Below are positions 1 through 7,762 of a stretch of DNA of 18,164 nt, in pieces. Under the pieces are notes generated by a model. The model was not told where the DNA came from, made no database searches, and saw nothing but the letters and a program-made list of their open reading frames with translations. Origin of the DNA: Bacteroidales bacterium UBA6431 (GTDB lineage: Bacteria; Bacteroidota; Bacteroidia; Bacteroidales; UBA932); assembly GCA_002439095.1 (NCBI GenBank), contig DJOT01000022.1:67723-85886 (forward strand), written 5' to 3'. Position 1 is the first letter of the stretch, and every line of letters begins with the position of its first letter. The position numbers were made by a program, and so were the translations under genes.

Positions 1-19
1 TAGAAAGCAATTTCCGCGC

Positions 20-57
20 AAGGTTATAGCGTTTCTGCAATCTTTCTCTATAACCTT
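20..57. repeat. 10-bp inverted repeat
   Basis: AAGGTTATAG at 20-29 is the exact reverse complement of CTATAACCTT at 48-57, with an 18-base loop. There is no T-run directly after it on either strand that would make it a convincing terminator. It lies about 120 bases upstream of the predicted promoter of the Rpn-type gene. It could be a protein-binding site or a relic of a mobile-element end. Function unknown. Confidence 0.4.
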
Positions 58-154
58 TTCCAGACGCCATAGTGAATCGGTGCGGTGGACACTAGACCAC
101 TTTTCACGCCCGGCGCAGATTTTTCTGTTTCTTTCGCCTTTTGAAGTTTCTTTA

Positions 155-185
155 TTGCGCGTCAGCCGGGAATGCACTATCATTG
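155..185 (+). promoter_or_regulatory. Predicted Bacteroidetes promoter for the Rpn-type gene
   Basis: A -33 TTG at 155-157 is followed after 20 bases by TATCATTG at 178-185, one mismatch from the Bacteroidetes -7 consensus TAnnTTTG. This spacing is the usual one. A transcript starting about six bases later would have a leader of roughly 20 bases, rich in A, before the ATG at 212. Confidence 0.4.
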
Positions 186-211
186 TAGCGTAACAATTTA
201 GACAAAAAACA

Positions 212-1315
212 ATGAAGAACTTCAAGAAAGATTCTGCCGGCGGCGAGGCTGCGGGGCAGAAGTGCAAGGGAAAAGGAAGCGGAACCGAGGCCGGAAGCGG
301 AGACATGAGAGGCAGCGCAAGCGGCGGTAGGAACATGGGCCAGAGCCGGGGCGGAGACGGCAGCAGAGGCAGACGCGCGAATGCCGGCGGAAGGAGGAGG
401 ACCACCGCCAAGTCCACCGTAGTCCCGGGACGGTATGTGGACCTAACGATGGACGCGGGCTTCAAAGCGGTGTTCGCCGACAGGGGAAACAAGGCCCTGC
501 TCATAGGGCTGCTCAACGTCCTCCTGCCGCCGGAGGCCAGGGTCGAGGACATCCTCGAATATCTTGACCGGGAGACGGGACCGGACTTCTTCAACGGCAA
601 GTCCACAAGGATGGACCTAGTCTGCCGGGGAGAGGACAGCAGGACTTTCATCGTGGAGATGCAGCGCAGGCCCGAGAACGCCTTCTTCGAGAGATGCGTC
701 TACTACGGCGCCGGTGTCTACCACACAAGGCTCCTGCGCAAGGAGACATACGAGGATGAACTGCGGCCTGTCTACATCGTGGGCATACTCAACTACTCCC
801 TGCCTCACGAGGACGAGTCCCTCTGGGACACGGACAACATGGTCTCCTGCTACCGCTTCACGGAGGACCGCACGGGGGAGATTGCGCCGGACACAATTTT
901 GTGTATATTTGCGGAGCTGGGGAGGTTCACAAAGAGCGCCGCGGAGTGCAGGAACGACAGGGACGCGCTGTTCTGGCTTTTCCGGCACAGCGGGGTGATG
1001 GAAGCGCTGCCGGAGGAGCTGAAGCACAGCAGCTTGGCCGAGGATGTCACCGAGGCCTGCGAGGTGGCGGGCTTCTCAGCGGAAAAGAGAATATTATACG
1101 AAGAGGATATGGTAACAGAACTTGATTTGGTACTGCAATACGATTATGCGCGTGAACAGGGGGAAGCAAGAGGCAGAGCAGAAGGCAAGGCGGAAGAAAA
1201 ATCCGCCATCGCCAGACGGATGCTGAAAGCTGGACTTCCGATGGATGTCATCGTAGAGTGTTCCGGCCTGTCGGAGGACGAGGTGCGAGAACTGGAACGG
1301 ACTGCCCAGTCTTGA
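212..1315 (+). CDS. Rpn family PD-(D/E)XK nuclease (putative transposase)
   Basis: This 367-residue protein belongs to the Rpn/PDDEXK_2 family, proteins related to the RpnA recombination-promoting nucleases and often labelled putative transposases. The family core starts near residue 75 with V-D-L-T-M-D-A-G-F-K. The nuclease motif is visible as D135 followed by E149-M-Q151, and a region rich in R/E/G around 313-335 leads into the typical C-terminal helix pair (A-R-R-M-L-K-A-G, then S-G-L-S-E-D-E-V). The oddity is the first 70 residues: a low-complexity stretch of Gly, Arg, Lys and Ser that family members normally lack. The ATG at 212 was chosen because a promoter-like sequence lies just upstream and no good later start precedes the core (the next useful Met is residue 80). 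Sure of the family; biological role unknown. Confidence 0.85.
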   Translation: MKNFKKDSAGGEAAGQKCKGKGSGTEAGSGDMRGSASGGRNMGQSRGGDGSRGRRANAGGRRRTTAKSTVVPGRYVDLTMDAGFKAVFADRGNKALLIGLLNVLLPPEARVEDILEYLDRETGPDFFNGKSTRMDLVCRGEDSRTFIVEMQRRPENAFFERCVYYGAGVYHTRLLRKETYEDELRPVYIVGILNYSLPHEDESLWDTDNMVSCYRFTEDRTGEIAPDTILCIFAELGRFTKSAAECRNDRDALFWLFRHSGVMEALPEELKHSSLAEDVTEACEVAGFSAEKRILYEEDMVTELDLVLQYDYAREQGEARGRAEGKAEEKSAIARRMLKAGLPMDVIVECSGLSEDEVRELERTAQS

Positions 1316-1336
1316 CATTTTTCGGCTAAATATGCG

Positions 1337-1376
1337 TAAAAAATCTCCCCGACTCCGCGACGGAAGTTGGGGAGAT
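1337..1376 (-). terminator. Rho-independent terminator of the fimbria-like operon
   Basis: ATCTCCCC at 1343-1350 pairs with GGGGAGAT at 1369-1376, and the stem continues inward (ACTCCG against CGGAAGT with one bulged A) to a tiny CGA loop. Read on the - strand the stem is followed immediately by TTTTTTA, so it terminates the operon whose last gene stops at 1432. On the + strand there is no T-run after it, so it is not a convincing terminator for the Rpn-type gene. Confidence 0.85.
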
Positions 1377-1431
1377 CTACCAAAAATATCCGTAAAATGT
1401 GGCGTCTCATCAATGCCGCAATGATTGTTGG

Positions 1432-2352
1432 CTACCTGCTGATGTTCTTGTCGTTTTCGAAGGCCGGGTCAACGATGATGTTGAGAGTGGCAGGGGCGGA
1501 GATGAGGTTGCCTACGACATTGGTGCGCCAGTTGCGCTGAAGCGGCACCTGACTCACAGGGACTGTGGCGACAACGGCATCAGAAGCATCATATAGAGTC
1601 AGCGTGGTGTTCGGGCTGACCTCCCTGTCCACAAGGATGTAATTCATCGCCAGATATGTATACGCCGTCGGAGCGGAAGCACCGTCCGGCTGGACGTTGA
1701 GAGGCTCACCGAGAATGGCCGCAGCGGAGAAAGTCACGGACTGCGGCGCGGAGATTTCTCCAGTAAGAAGGTTCATCTTGGTATAGGCAGCGTCATCAAT
1801 CTTGACCGATGCCTTGGCGATCGGGCTGACAGCATCCGCAAGGGCTTTGTCAGCAGCACTCAGGCCATAGTTGAGCTGGGCGAACGGACGCTTGAGAACC
1901 ACATTCTGAGGTTCAGCCCCGTCAGTCACCGTGATATCCACCACCTTATAGAAAGCATCGCGGAACTCATCGTTGCTTGTTCCGGCATAAGAGACAGTCA
2001 GAGCAGCATTCTGATAGTCAAAGCTGTAATGGGCATTCCCCGCCACTTCTGCCCAGAAGACAAGCTTGTAACTCTGCCCGATGATGAGGCGAGTCTCATA
2101 AGTGGCCTTGCCTTCAGCCATAGGGATCACCTTGGTGACATCACCGTGCTCGATCAGACGGCCGTCACGGTATACGATACAACGTACCTGATCGACGCTC
2201 TTGCCGTCTGCCACGGCCTTGGTACCGATTTGCGGGGCCTCAAGGGTGAATTTCACCGCCGCCTCAGACTCTTCCGGGGTCACGTTCTTGCCGCAACCTG
2301 CAGCGAGCAGCGCAAGCATGGCCGCTCCAAGCAAAGTAAAATATTTTCTCAT
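1432..2352 (-). CDS. Fimbrillin-like DUF6562 lipoprotein
   Basis: This 306-residue protein is exported and probably lipidated. It starts M-R-K-Y-F-T, has a hydrophobic stretch and a lipobox L-L-A-A-G-C with the acylated cysteine at residue 20. The rest looks like the DUF6562 fimbrillin-like family of Bacteroidales: an early I-G-T-K-A motif, V-F-W-A-E, F-R-D-A-F-Y, R-P-F-A-Q-L-N and a late Q-R-N-W-R-T-N-V-V-G-N-L. These signatures are shared with the N-terminal third of the 904-residue protein encoded just upstream, so the two are paralogues. ATG at 2352 was preferred because seven extra upstream codons would need a TTG start. It is the last gene of the operon and is followed by a strong terminator. 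Probable role: surface pilus or adhesin subunit, by family inference only. Confidence 0.8.
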   Translation of the reverse strand: MRKYFTLLGAAMLALLAAGCGKNVTPEESEAAVKFTLEAPQIGTKAVADGKSVDQVRCIVYRDGRLIEHGDVTKVIPMAEGKATYETRLIIGQSYKLVFWAEVAGNAHYSFDYQNAALTVSYAGTSNDEFRDAFYKVVDITVTDGAEPQNVVLKRPFAQLNYGLSAADKALADAVSPIAKASVKIDDAAYTKMNLLTGEISAPQSVTFSAAAILGEPLNVQPDGASAPTAYTYLAMNYILVDREVSPNTTLTLYDASDAVVATVPVSQVPLQRNWRTNVVGNLISAPATLNIIVDPAFENDKNISR

Positions 2353-2373
2353 CTGTTTGTTTTTAATTGGCAA

Positions 2374-2399
2374 CCGGCGGCACGGTCAAGCGCCGCCGG
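2374..2399 (-). other. GC-rich intergenic hairpin within the operon
   Basis: CCGGCGGC at 2374-2381 is the perfect reverse complement of GCCGCCGG at 2392-2399, loop of 10 bases. It occupies the 69-base gap between the 904-residue and 306-residue fimbrillin-like genes. On the - strand it is followed by TTGCCAATTAAAAA, not a T-run, so it may be a weak partial terminator or an mRNA stability or processing stem. Confidence 0.5.
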
Positions 2400-2421
2400 C
2401 CGAAAAATTCAAAACTGAAGT

Positions 2422-5136
2422 CTACTCAGCCTTAACAACCTTATACCAATCACTGTCTTTTACAACCGAATAGCCATCCATCGTAAAATTCGTACCCTCT
2501 CCTTCAGCCTTATTATTCGCAGGATTGAAGTTCTTGAATTCCCCACCTGTTACAAACATTTTGGCATTCTCGGATGAATAGTTTTCATTTTCACAATTAA
2601 TCACATATCCAAGTGGGTCATTCTCATTTGATATTGAATATTTGCCGCCCTCAATAAAAAAGACACCCTTTTCCGAATATATACTATGACTTACGCCAAC
2701 AAATGTGCCATCCGCAATAACGACTTTAGCACCTTTATTCTGTGTATCAATCGCATACGCGCCCTTTTCAGAAGAACTGCCGTCAATTACTTTCGATTCG
2801 AATTGCCCATTTCCTTTAATATAGAGAGTCACCGCTTTTCTGACTGAAATCAAAGACCAATTGCCTTTTTCTACATTCCACAAATCAGAGTCATTAGTTA
2901 TCTTATGCCCATTCATGTCAATTGTAACAGGATACCAACTGTTAAGTACCGCAGTCTCTTTTAACTTTATATCATCTGTCAGTCTGACTATATCCCCCTC
3001 ATTAATAGCAGAAATAAAAGATTCTGCATCTGACACTTCTTTTACTTTTGAGACACTATACTCTTTGTAATTTCTATAAGATGTGGTCACAACGCGTGTT
3101 GTACCATATCCCGAAGCGCAAAAATTTGTGCCCTTACCTTCAGCCAAGTTATTTTCCGGATCAAAATCAACAAAAGTTCCACCAGAGACAATAGCCTTAG
3201 CCGTACCGTCTTTATGAGCATCATCAATAAGGTTAATCAAGTATTCAGATCCATTACCCACTTCCGGCCACTTCTGTGCCAAAGAAAAATTACCGCCCTT
3301 AACTTCAACCTCACCTGCTTGTACCTGAACGACAGAAACATTCCCGACATACGTGCCACCACCAATAACTAACTTGCCGCTTCCTCTCACATTAAATGTA
3401 TAACAATCATTTTCTTTAGCTTTAATTGATCCTTTGCCATCAGCAGTAATGGCAAGAGTGCAATTGTCAACATCAATAAGAGCAACTACTTTCTCCCCCT
3501 CTTGCACATTCCAAATATCAACAACATTGGTAATCGAGTGTTTATTAAGATCCAATGCTGTATTATTACATACGGCCACGCCGGCTTTCAATTCAAGATC
3601 CGCATCAAGGACAACCTTGTCCGCACGGTTCAAAGCAGATTCAAACGCAATCTGGTTATTGACATATGCCGTAAGTCCTTCTGCAGTTTTGACGCAGATA
3701 GCATCAACATTGGCCGGTGCATTTTCTTTTGCATCAACATAGCAGAATATAGCTCCAGCATTCTCGCCCTTCACAACAGAGCTGACCTTGCCGTAAATTT
3801 CGGCAGTACCTTGTTCAATCTTGAGAGTGTTAATAGTAACATCCTTGCCGACCACGAGGGTGTTCCCACTTGTTGTAGCTGTAACATTTGTAAGGGTTAC
3901 ACCATTAAGTTCGACATGTGTATTCGGGGCAATGATAGTAACATTCTCGGCGTTCGCAACGTTCACTTTGAGAGATGCCGGTTTCTCGCCTTCTGCTGCA
4001 TCATCTGCATATTTAATCGTCAGATTCTTCCCAGAAGGGATAGTCGGAAGAGCAAGGCCGACACCAACATTTGTCTTAGGGAGTACTATAACCAGCTCCG
4101 AATCACTATCGGAAACTTCTTTAACATTTACATAAGTAGCACCATTGGCGAATGCTGCATTAGCCTCGCTCACTGAAGTGACATCCTTGACCTCAACATT
4201 ATTGCCTGGCTCATTGAAGCCCGGAGCCACGGTGATGCTGACGGTTGTAGGATTGGTGAAGAGGTTGCCGACGATGTTGGTGCGGTAGTTGCCCTGGAGA
4301 GGGACGTTGGTGTAAGTGTAGTTCCAAGCGCCATTATTGGCAGAGAGTGTCACATCTGAAAGGGTCTTGGAATCTTTGCCGACAAGAACATAGTCCATGG
4401 TCAGATAATCATAGTCAACGCCGCCAACGGAAAGTTTACCACCTGCAAGGTCAGTCTCAGCGAAGGTCACCTCAGCCTCACCAGCGACAGTACCAGAAAG
4501 AAGATTGAGAGAAGTCGCAGCCTTGGTAAGCTTGACAGCAGCCTTTTGAACATCAAGTTTTCCATTCTTGGCCGCAGCGAGGTCAGAAGCGCCGAAGTTA
4601 ATCTGCGCGAACGGTCGGTAAAGCTTCACATCAGTAGAGTACGCACCGGTGATCTCCACATTCTCGAGGACATTGTAGAAAGCATCGCGCTTCTCGTCGT
4701 TGCCGGCAGCATTAGTATAATCAACGGTGATGGTCTGTGAAGCAGAAGCATAAGAATAAGGAGAAGTATAACCATCCTTATGATAATCCGCCCAGAAGAC
4801 GAAAGTATACTTCTGCCCTGTCACAAGACGGGTGCTGTACTTAGCAGTTCCGTTCTTCATCTCGATTTCCTGTGTCGGAGTAGCGGCAGCACCGGAAGCC
4901 GCCGGAGCGATATAAGTCATCGTGCCACCAGCAGCGACCTGATAAACATACACATGCACAGTGTTGACGGTCTGGCCGTCGCCATAGGCTTTGGTTCCGA
5001 TTTCAGGGGAAGTCAGCGTCAGGTTGACATCCACCTCTTGCCCGTCCTGAGCACCGCCAAGGTTCTCTTTCTGACAGGCTGCCACTGCGAGGACTGAAAG
5101 CATCGCAGCCGCGATAGTCTTAAAATAGTGTTTCAT
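2422..5136 (-). CDS. Large fimbrillin-like lipoprotein with duplicated beta-helix-like C-terminus
   Basis: This 904-residue surface lipoprotein has a signal peptide with lipobox A-V-A-A-C, cysteine 21. Residues about 35-310 form a DUF6562 fimbrillin-like domain with the same landmarks as its neighbour: I-G-T-K-A-Y, V-F-W-A-D, K-R-D-A-F-Y, R-P-F-A-Q-I-N, Q-G-N-Y-R-T-N-I-V-G-N-L. Residues about 320-480 are rich in Val, Thr and Asn strands. Two related modules follow, at about 485-680 and 695-904. Each holds short strand-turn repeats, a D-L-N-K-H-S-I-T-N or D-M-N-G-H-K-I-T-N motif, an I-W-N-V or L-W-N-V motif, and ends in G-G-(T/E)-F-x-x-F-(D/N)-P-x-N-N-x-A-E-G-x-G-T-N-F. This looks like a parallel beta-helix adhesin or carbohydrate-binding region. 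The DNA for the C-terminal half is clearly AT-richer than that for the N-terminal third, which suggests domain acquisition. Ligand unknown. Confidence 0.8.
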   Translation of the reverse strand: MKHYFKTIAAAMLSVLAVAACQKENLGGAQDGQEVDVNLTLTSPEIGTKAYGDGQTVNTVHVYVYQVAAGGTMTYIAPAASGAAATPTQEIEMKNGTAKYSTRLVTGQKYTFVFWADYHKDGYTSPYSYASASQTITVDYTNAAGNDEKRDAFYNVLENVEITGAYSTDVKLYRPFAQINFGASDLAAAKNGKLDVQKAAVKLTKAATSLNLLSGTVAGEAEVTFAETDLAGGKLSVGGVDYDYLTMDYVLVGKDSKTLSDVTLSANNGAWNYTYTNVPLQGNYRTNIVGNLFTNPTTVSITVAPGFNEPGNNVEVKDVTSVSEANAAFANGATYVNVKEVSDSDSELVIVLPKTNVGVGLALPTIPSGKNLTIKYADDAAEGEKPASLKVNVANAENVTIIAPNTHVELNGVTLTNVTATTSGNTLVVGKDVTINTLKIEQGTAEIYGKVSSVVKGENAGAIFCYVDAKENAPANVDAICVKTAEGLTAYVNNQIAFESALNRADKVVLDADLELKAGVAVCNNTALDLNKHSITNVVDIWNVQEGEKVVALIDVDNCTLAITADGKGSIKAKENDCYTFNVRGSGKLVIGGGTYVGNVSVVQVQAGEVEVKGGNFSLAQKWPEVGNGSEYLINLIDDAHKDGTAKAIVSGGTFVDFDPENNLAEGKGTNFCASGYGTTRVVTTSYRNYKEYSVSKVKEVSDAESFISAINEGDIVRLTDDIKLKETAVLNSWYPVTIDMNGHKITNDSDLWNVEKGNWSLISVRKAVTLYIKGNGQFESKVIDGSSSEKGAYAIDTQNKGAKVVIADGTFVGVSHSIYSEKGVFFIEGGKYSISNENDPLGYVINCENENYSSENAKMFVTGGEFKNFNPANNKAEGEGTNFTMDGYSVVKDSDWYKVVKAE

Positions 5137-5168
5137 TGTAAAAGTAATTGAATATTAATTGTTTATTG

Positions 5169-6296
5169 CTAAAATATCAAATTGTATTCTCCCTCGAATC
5201 CTGGATCAACCCCGATTCCGCTTCCGGTCGCGAGCGTGAGGAAACGTCCCCGCACCGTGGTGACCTTGCCCCGCACTATCGGCACAGTGACAGGATTGCT
5301 CAGCGACAGCATCTTGCCCTCGGGGTCATATAATGCCACCTGCACACTCACGCTGGACTCCGTCCCGTTGACCAGCACATAGTCAAAGCCGATCAGTGCC
5401 TCGTCCTCGTTAAGCGGCTTGAGGCTCGATGTGAATTTCATCCCGGTCTTGGCATCAGTCGGCTTCTGCGTCAGGACATTGTATTCAACAGGCAGGAATG
5501 AGGTGTAGTAGAACACCACCTTATAGTCTTCCGGCTTGAATCCCGGGGCTTTGGTCGGATCCCAAGGGGACTTTGTACCGCCGTCGAGACGGTCAGTCAC
5601 CCCGACATCGCACTTATAATCAGTAGAAGACGGAGCGGCGGATGCTCCCCTGCGCCCCTCAAGATATGCCTGATACTCGTTCTTGCCCAGATAATTCTCC
5701 ATCGCCTTGGTGACAAGGTCGTAGAGATCCTCCGCCACGAACTGGAACTTCGCCAGAGGCCTGGACATTTCCACGGTGGCAGAAGATTTCGGGGCACTGC
5801 CTCCCACCCTGACAGCACTCACCGGGGCGGCCCCGACGAACGCATCCTTGAAATCCGTGTCTCCCTCATAAGGCTCGGCAACCTTGATACTGCTGAAGTC
5901 GGATGTGAGGTAGTATTTGTCGTCCAGGCTGCCGTCGTCGACATAGTCCGTCCATGCACGCAGCATATATTCCCCCTCGGGCAGATCGATCCTGACGCTG
6001 TGGTCCGGTTCTCCCACATCCACCTTTGAGAAGGTGAATTCACGCACAGGAGTGCCATCGTAGCCCCCTGTCTTGAGGGAACGGTAGGCATTGATCCGGT
6101 AGCGGATGTTGAACTCAGATGGGTCGGCCTTGCCTTTCTTGGTGTACTCCACATCCCGGAACGGCAGGAACTCAGTGTCGAAGTGCAGGTTCACGTCCAC
6201 CTCTGCCGGGGTCGCCTCATCCGGCCACTCGTGCACGCAGCCGGACAACGCGAGCAGCGCTGCGGCGAGCAGTGTGTGTGCCAGGTTCAGCCTCAT
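5169..6296 (-). CDS. Fimbrillin/Mfa2-like lipoprotein, probable fimbrial accessory subunit
   Basis: This 375-residue protein has a signal peptide and lipobox A-L-S-G-C, cysteine 20, followed by V-H-E-W-P. Its body resembles FimB/Mfa2- and DUF6562-type fimbrial proteins: a V-D-V-N-L-H-F strand after the lipid anchor, L-P-E-G-E-Y-M-L-R-A-W-T-D-Y, F-K-D-A-F-V-G, R-P-L-A-K-F-Q-F, G-F-D-Y-V-L-V-N-G and a final R-G-K-V-T-T-V-R-G-R-F-L-T. In characterised Bacteroidales fimbriae, proteins at this position anchor or regulate the length of the fibre; that role is inferred here. Its ATG overlaps the stop of the upstream DUF3575 gene by four bases (ATGA at 6293-6296), so translation is probably coupled. 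It lies 32 bases upstream of the 904-residue gene. Confidence 0.7.
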   Translation of the reverse strand: MRLNLAHTLLAAALLALSGCVHEWPDEATPAEVDVNLHFDTEFLPFRDVEYTKKGKADPSEFNIRYRINAYRSLKTGGYDGTPVREFTFSKVDVGEPDHSVRIDLPEGEYMLRAWTDYVDDGSLDDKYYLTSDFSSIKVAEPYEGDTDFKDAFVGAAPVSAVRVGGSAPKSSATVEMSRPLAKFQFVAEDLYDLVTKAMENYLGKNEYQAYLEGRRGASAAPSSTDYKCDVGVTDRLDGGTKSPWDPTKAPGFKPEDYKVVFYYTSFLPVEYNVLTQKPTDAKTGMKFTSSLKPLNEDEALIGFDYVLVNGTESSVSVQVALYDPEGKMLSLSNPVTVPIVRGKVTTVRGRFLTLATGSGIGVDPGFEGEYNLIF

Positions 6297-7567
6297 CTCA
6301 CACGGCCTCCCTCCGCCCCGAATTTATAATATATGGAAACCCCAAACGTGTCGGGAATCAACTTCACCTCCTGGATGCCGCCCTGTGCGAGAGGGCCGTT
6401 GATCTCATTGTAGAACTTGTCATATCGGAGCGAATACACCCCGACCCCGGCGTTGAACTCCAGTCCGAGCCTCGGCACGCTCTTGAACGGTGCAAACTTG
6501 TAGCCCACACTCAACCCGCCTCCCCAGGCCGGGCTATCCCCTCCGGCATCCTGATACCTCCAGTCTCCGCCGAAGGCAAAATTGTACCATGCCAGACCGG
6601 CATGCGCCCCGAGGTAGAGGCCATTGTCGAAATTGTACCTCAACTCCGGCAGAACTCCAAGAATCCTGAACTTGGATGTACGGTGAAACCAGTCAAGGCC
6701 AGAATAATATACAGGAATATTGACACTCAGCCGTGTACCGGGAATCTCCATCTCCGCGCAGACATTCGGGACCAGCATCCCCAGGGCCAGAACATTGGTC
6801 TTGATGTAAAACTTTCGTGCCGGGATATACTGAAGCGGCCGCACTGCCGGGGCACTGCTGTCAAGCGCTGAAAAATCTTGTACCGGAACCTGAAGCGGCA
6901 ACTGTGTGCGGCCGTAGAACTCCTGAAGTTCTTCTTCGCTGACAGAGGCATCCGGAAGCCGGACCTGCAGGCAGACAATCATCTCGAAACGGCGAAGCTC
7001 CACGAATTGATGCTCAAGCAGATACCGCCACGGCTCGCCGCCTCCGAGCTCCATGAGCATTGCCTTCGGATCGTATACGTCTGAAGCACGGCTGAGAATG
7101 GAAATAACCTCCTCCCGCATCGGCACGGCCGCGTCAGCCTCCACAAGCTCCAGGAGTTCTCCCCACGGCTCGGTCTCAAGGCTCACTTCAGCAGGGATGC
7201 CGTCAAGCGGCAGCTGCCGGCGCATCCACGAAAGCAGGTTGGCGGTTCTCGCCTTGACAAGGCGATTGTTGAATTCACGGCTCCCCTCCGGGGAACAACT
7301 TATTATGAACTGGATTCCGGTGACGCTGGACTGCGTGCGGTTATCGATGATGCTGCGAAGGTTTGCAACAAATGCATCCGCTCTCTGTCCGTTGCCTTCG
7401 TAGGCACGGTCAAATGTGGACTTCCCTTGGCGGAAGTAAACAGAAAGGGTGTCGGAATAGTTTTGAGCCTGAAGAGACATGCTCAATATGAGCAATGTCA
7501 AGACAGTTATGAGCCCGTATCTCGCCCCCCCCCGTTTATTGTCTGATAATAAGCGACTTACATTCAT
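6293..7567 (-). CDS. DUF3575 outer-membrane protein with OmpA-like N-terminal part; G9 tract near start
   Basis: This 424-residue protein is the first gene of the fimbria-like operon. After a signal sequence (hydrophobic residues about 17-33 ending S-L-Q-A-Q), residues 38-220 resemble the OmpA-like periplasmic part often found in these loci: L-S-V-Y-F-R-Q-G-K-S-T-F-D, then S-P-E-G-S-R-E-F-N-N-R-L-V-K-A-R. The C-terminal part, from about residue 250 (F-Y-I-K-T-N-V-L-A-L-G), matches DUF3575, a membrane beta-barrel family: L-P-E-L-R-Y-N-F-D-N-G, W-G-G-G-L-S-V-G-Y-K and a terminal aromatic Y-Y-K-F strand. Codons 12-15 (CGG GGG GGG GCG) contain nine consecutive G, so a one-base slip would truncate the protein after a few residues and should also reduce expression of the coupled downstream genes. 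No alternative ATG lies between the tract and the end of the signal peptide. Confidence 0.8.
   Translation of the reverse strand: MNVSRLLSDNKRGGARYGLITVLTLLILSMSLQAQNYSDTLSVYFRQGKSTFDRAYEGNGQRADAFVANLRSIIDNRTQSSVTGIQFIISCSPEGSREFNNRLVKARTANLLSWMRRQLPLDGIPAEVSLETEPWGELLELVEADAAVPMREEVISILSRASDVYDPKAMLMELGGGEPWRYLLEHQFVELRRFEMIVCLQVRLPDASVSEEELQEFYGRTQLPLQVPVQDFSALDSSAPAVRPLQYIPARKFYIKTNVLALGMLVPNVCAEMEIPGTRLSVNIPVYYSGLDWFHRTSKFRILGVLPELRYNFDNGLYLGAHAGLAWYNFAFGGDWRYQDAGGDSPAWGGGLSVGYKFAPFKSVPRLGLEFNAGVGVYSLRYDKFYNEINGPLAQGGIQEVKLIPDTFGVSIYYKFGAEGGRVR
7526..7534. repeat. Homopolymeric tract (C9 on +, G9 in the coding strand)
   Basis: Nine consecutive C on the + strand, read as G9 in codons 12-15 of the DUF3575 gene. 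This is by far the longest run of G or C noticed in the window. Tracts of this kind placed just inside a surface-protein gene are classic sites of slipped-strand phase variation. In this sequence the gene is in the ON (open) frame. Confidence 0.9.
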
Positions 7568-7605
7568 TGTTTAACCAAACTCTTAATCAGGAGTTGCTTG
7601 CACGG

Positions 7606-7613
7606 CAAAATTA
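7606..7613 (-). promoter_or_regulatory. Predicted -7 element of the fimbria-like operon
   Basis: Read on the - strand, 7613-7606 is TAATTTTG, a perfect match to the Bacteroidetes -7 consensus TAnnTTTG. It would give a leader of about 30 bases before the ATG at 7567. No good -33 TTG is seen at the usual distance, so the promoter may be weak or depend on an activator. Confidence 0.45.
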
Positions 7614-7726
7614 TGAAAAATATTCATACGTTGTCCGGTTCATTTAAGTTCATTTTATCGGCGGCCCACGTCGGGCGCTGCCGCATCTCTGGCAAGGCAT
7701 CCCCCGTGCGCACGGGGTCGCTGCTG

Positions 7727-7757
7727 TTGGCGTATTCCGCTGAAAAGAGTAATTTTG
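7727..7757 (+). promoter_or_regulatory. Predicted -33/-7 promoter of the U32-rdgB operon
   Basis: TTG at 7727-7729, a 20-base spacer, and TAATTTTG at 7750-7757 make a perfect Bacteroidetes promoter. Only five bases (CGTCC) separate the -7 box from a GTG codon that starts the U32-family gene, so the transcript is predicted to be leaderless or nearly so. Confidence 0.65.
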
Positions 7758-7762
7758 CGTCC

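Noticed and set aside
212..1315. Functional insertion sequence transposase
   Set aside because: Although Rpn proteins are often named transposases, no terminal inverted repeats or target duplication bracket this gene.
1343..1376. Terminator for the + strand Rpn-type gene
   Set aside because: On the + strand the stem is followed by CTACCAAAAATA with no T-run; the T6 lies on the - strand side.
3502..4176. Long open frame of 224 codons on the + strand
   Set aside because: It lies entirely opposite the 904-residue lipoprotein, has no family features, and its composition is that of an antisense frame.
6119..6871. 250-codon open frame on the + strand
   Set aside because: Antisense to two well-supported lipoprotein/DUF3575 genes; Arg/Pro/Ser-rich shadow translation with no recognisable motif.
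7598..7762. N-terminal extension of the U32 protein
   Set aside because: The U32 family starts just before the A-P-A-G motif, and a perfect promoter (7727-7757) sits inside the extension.
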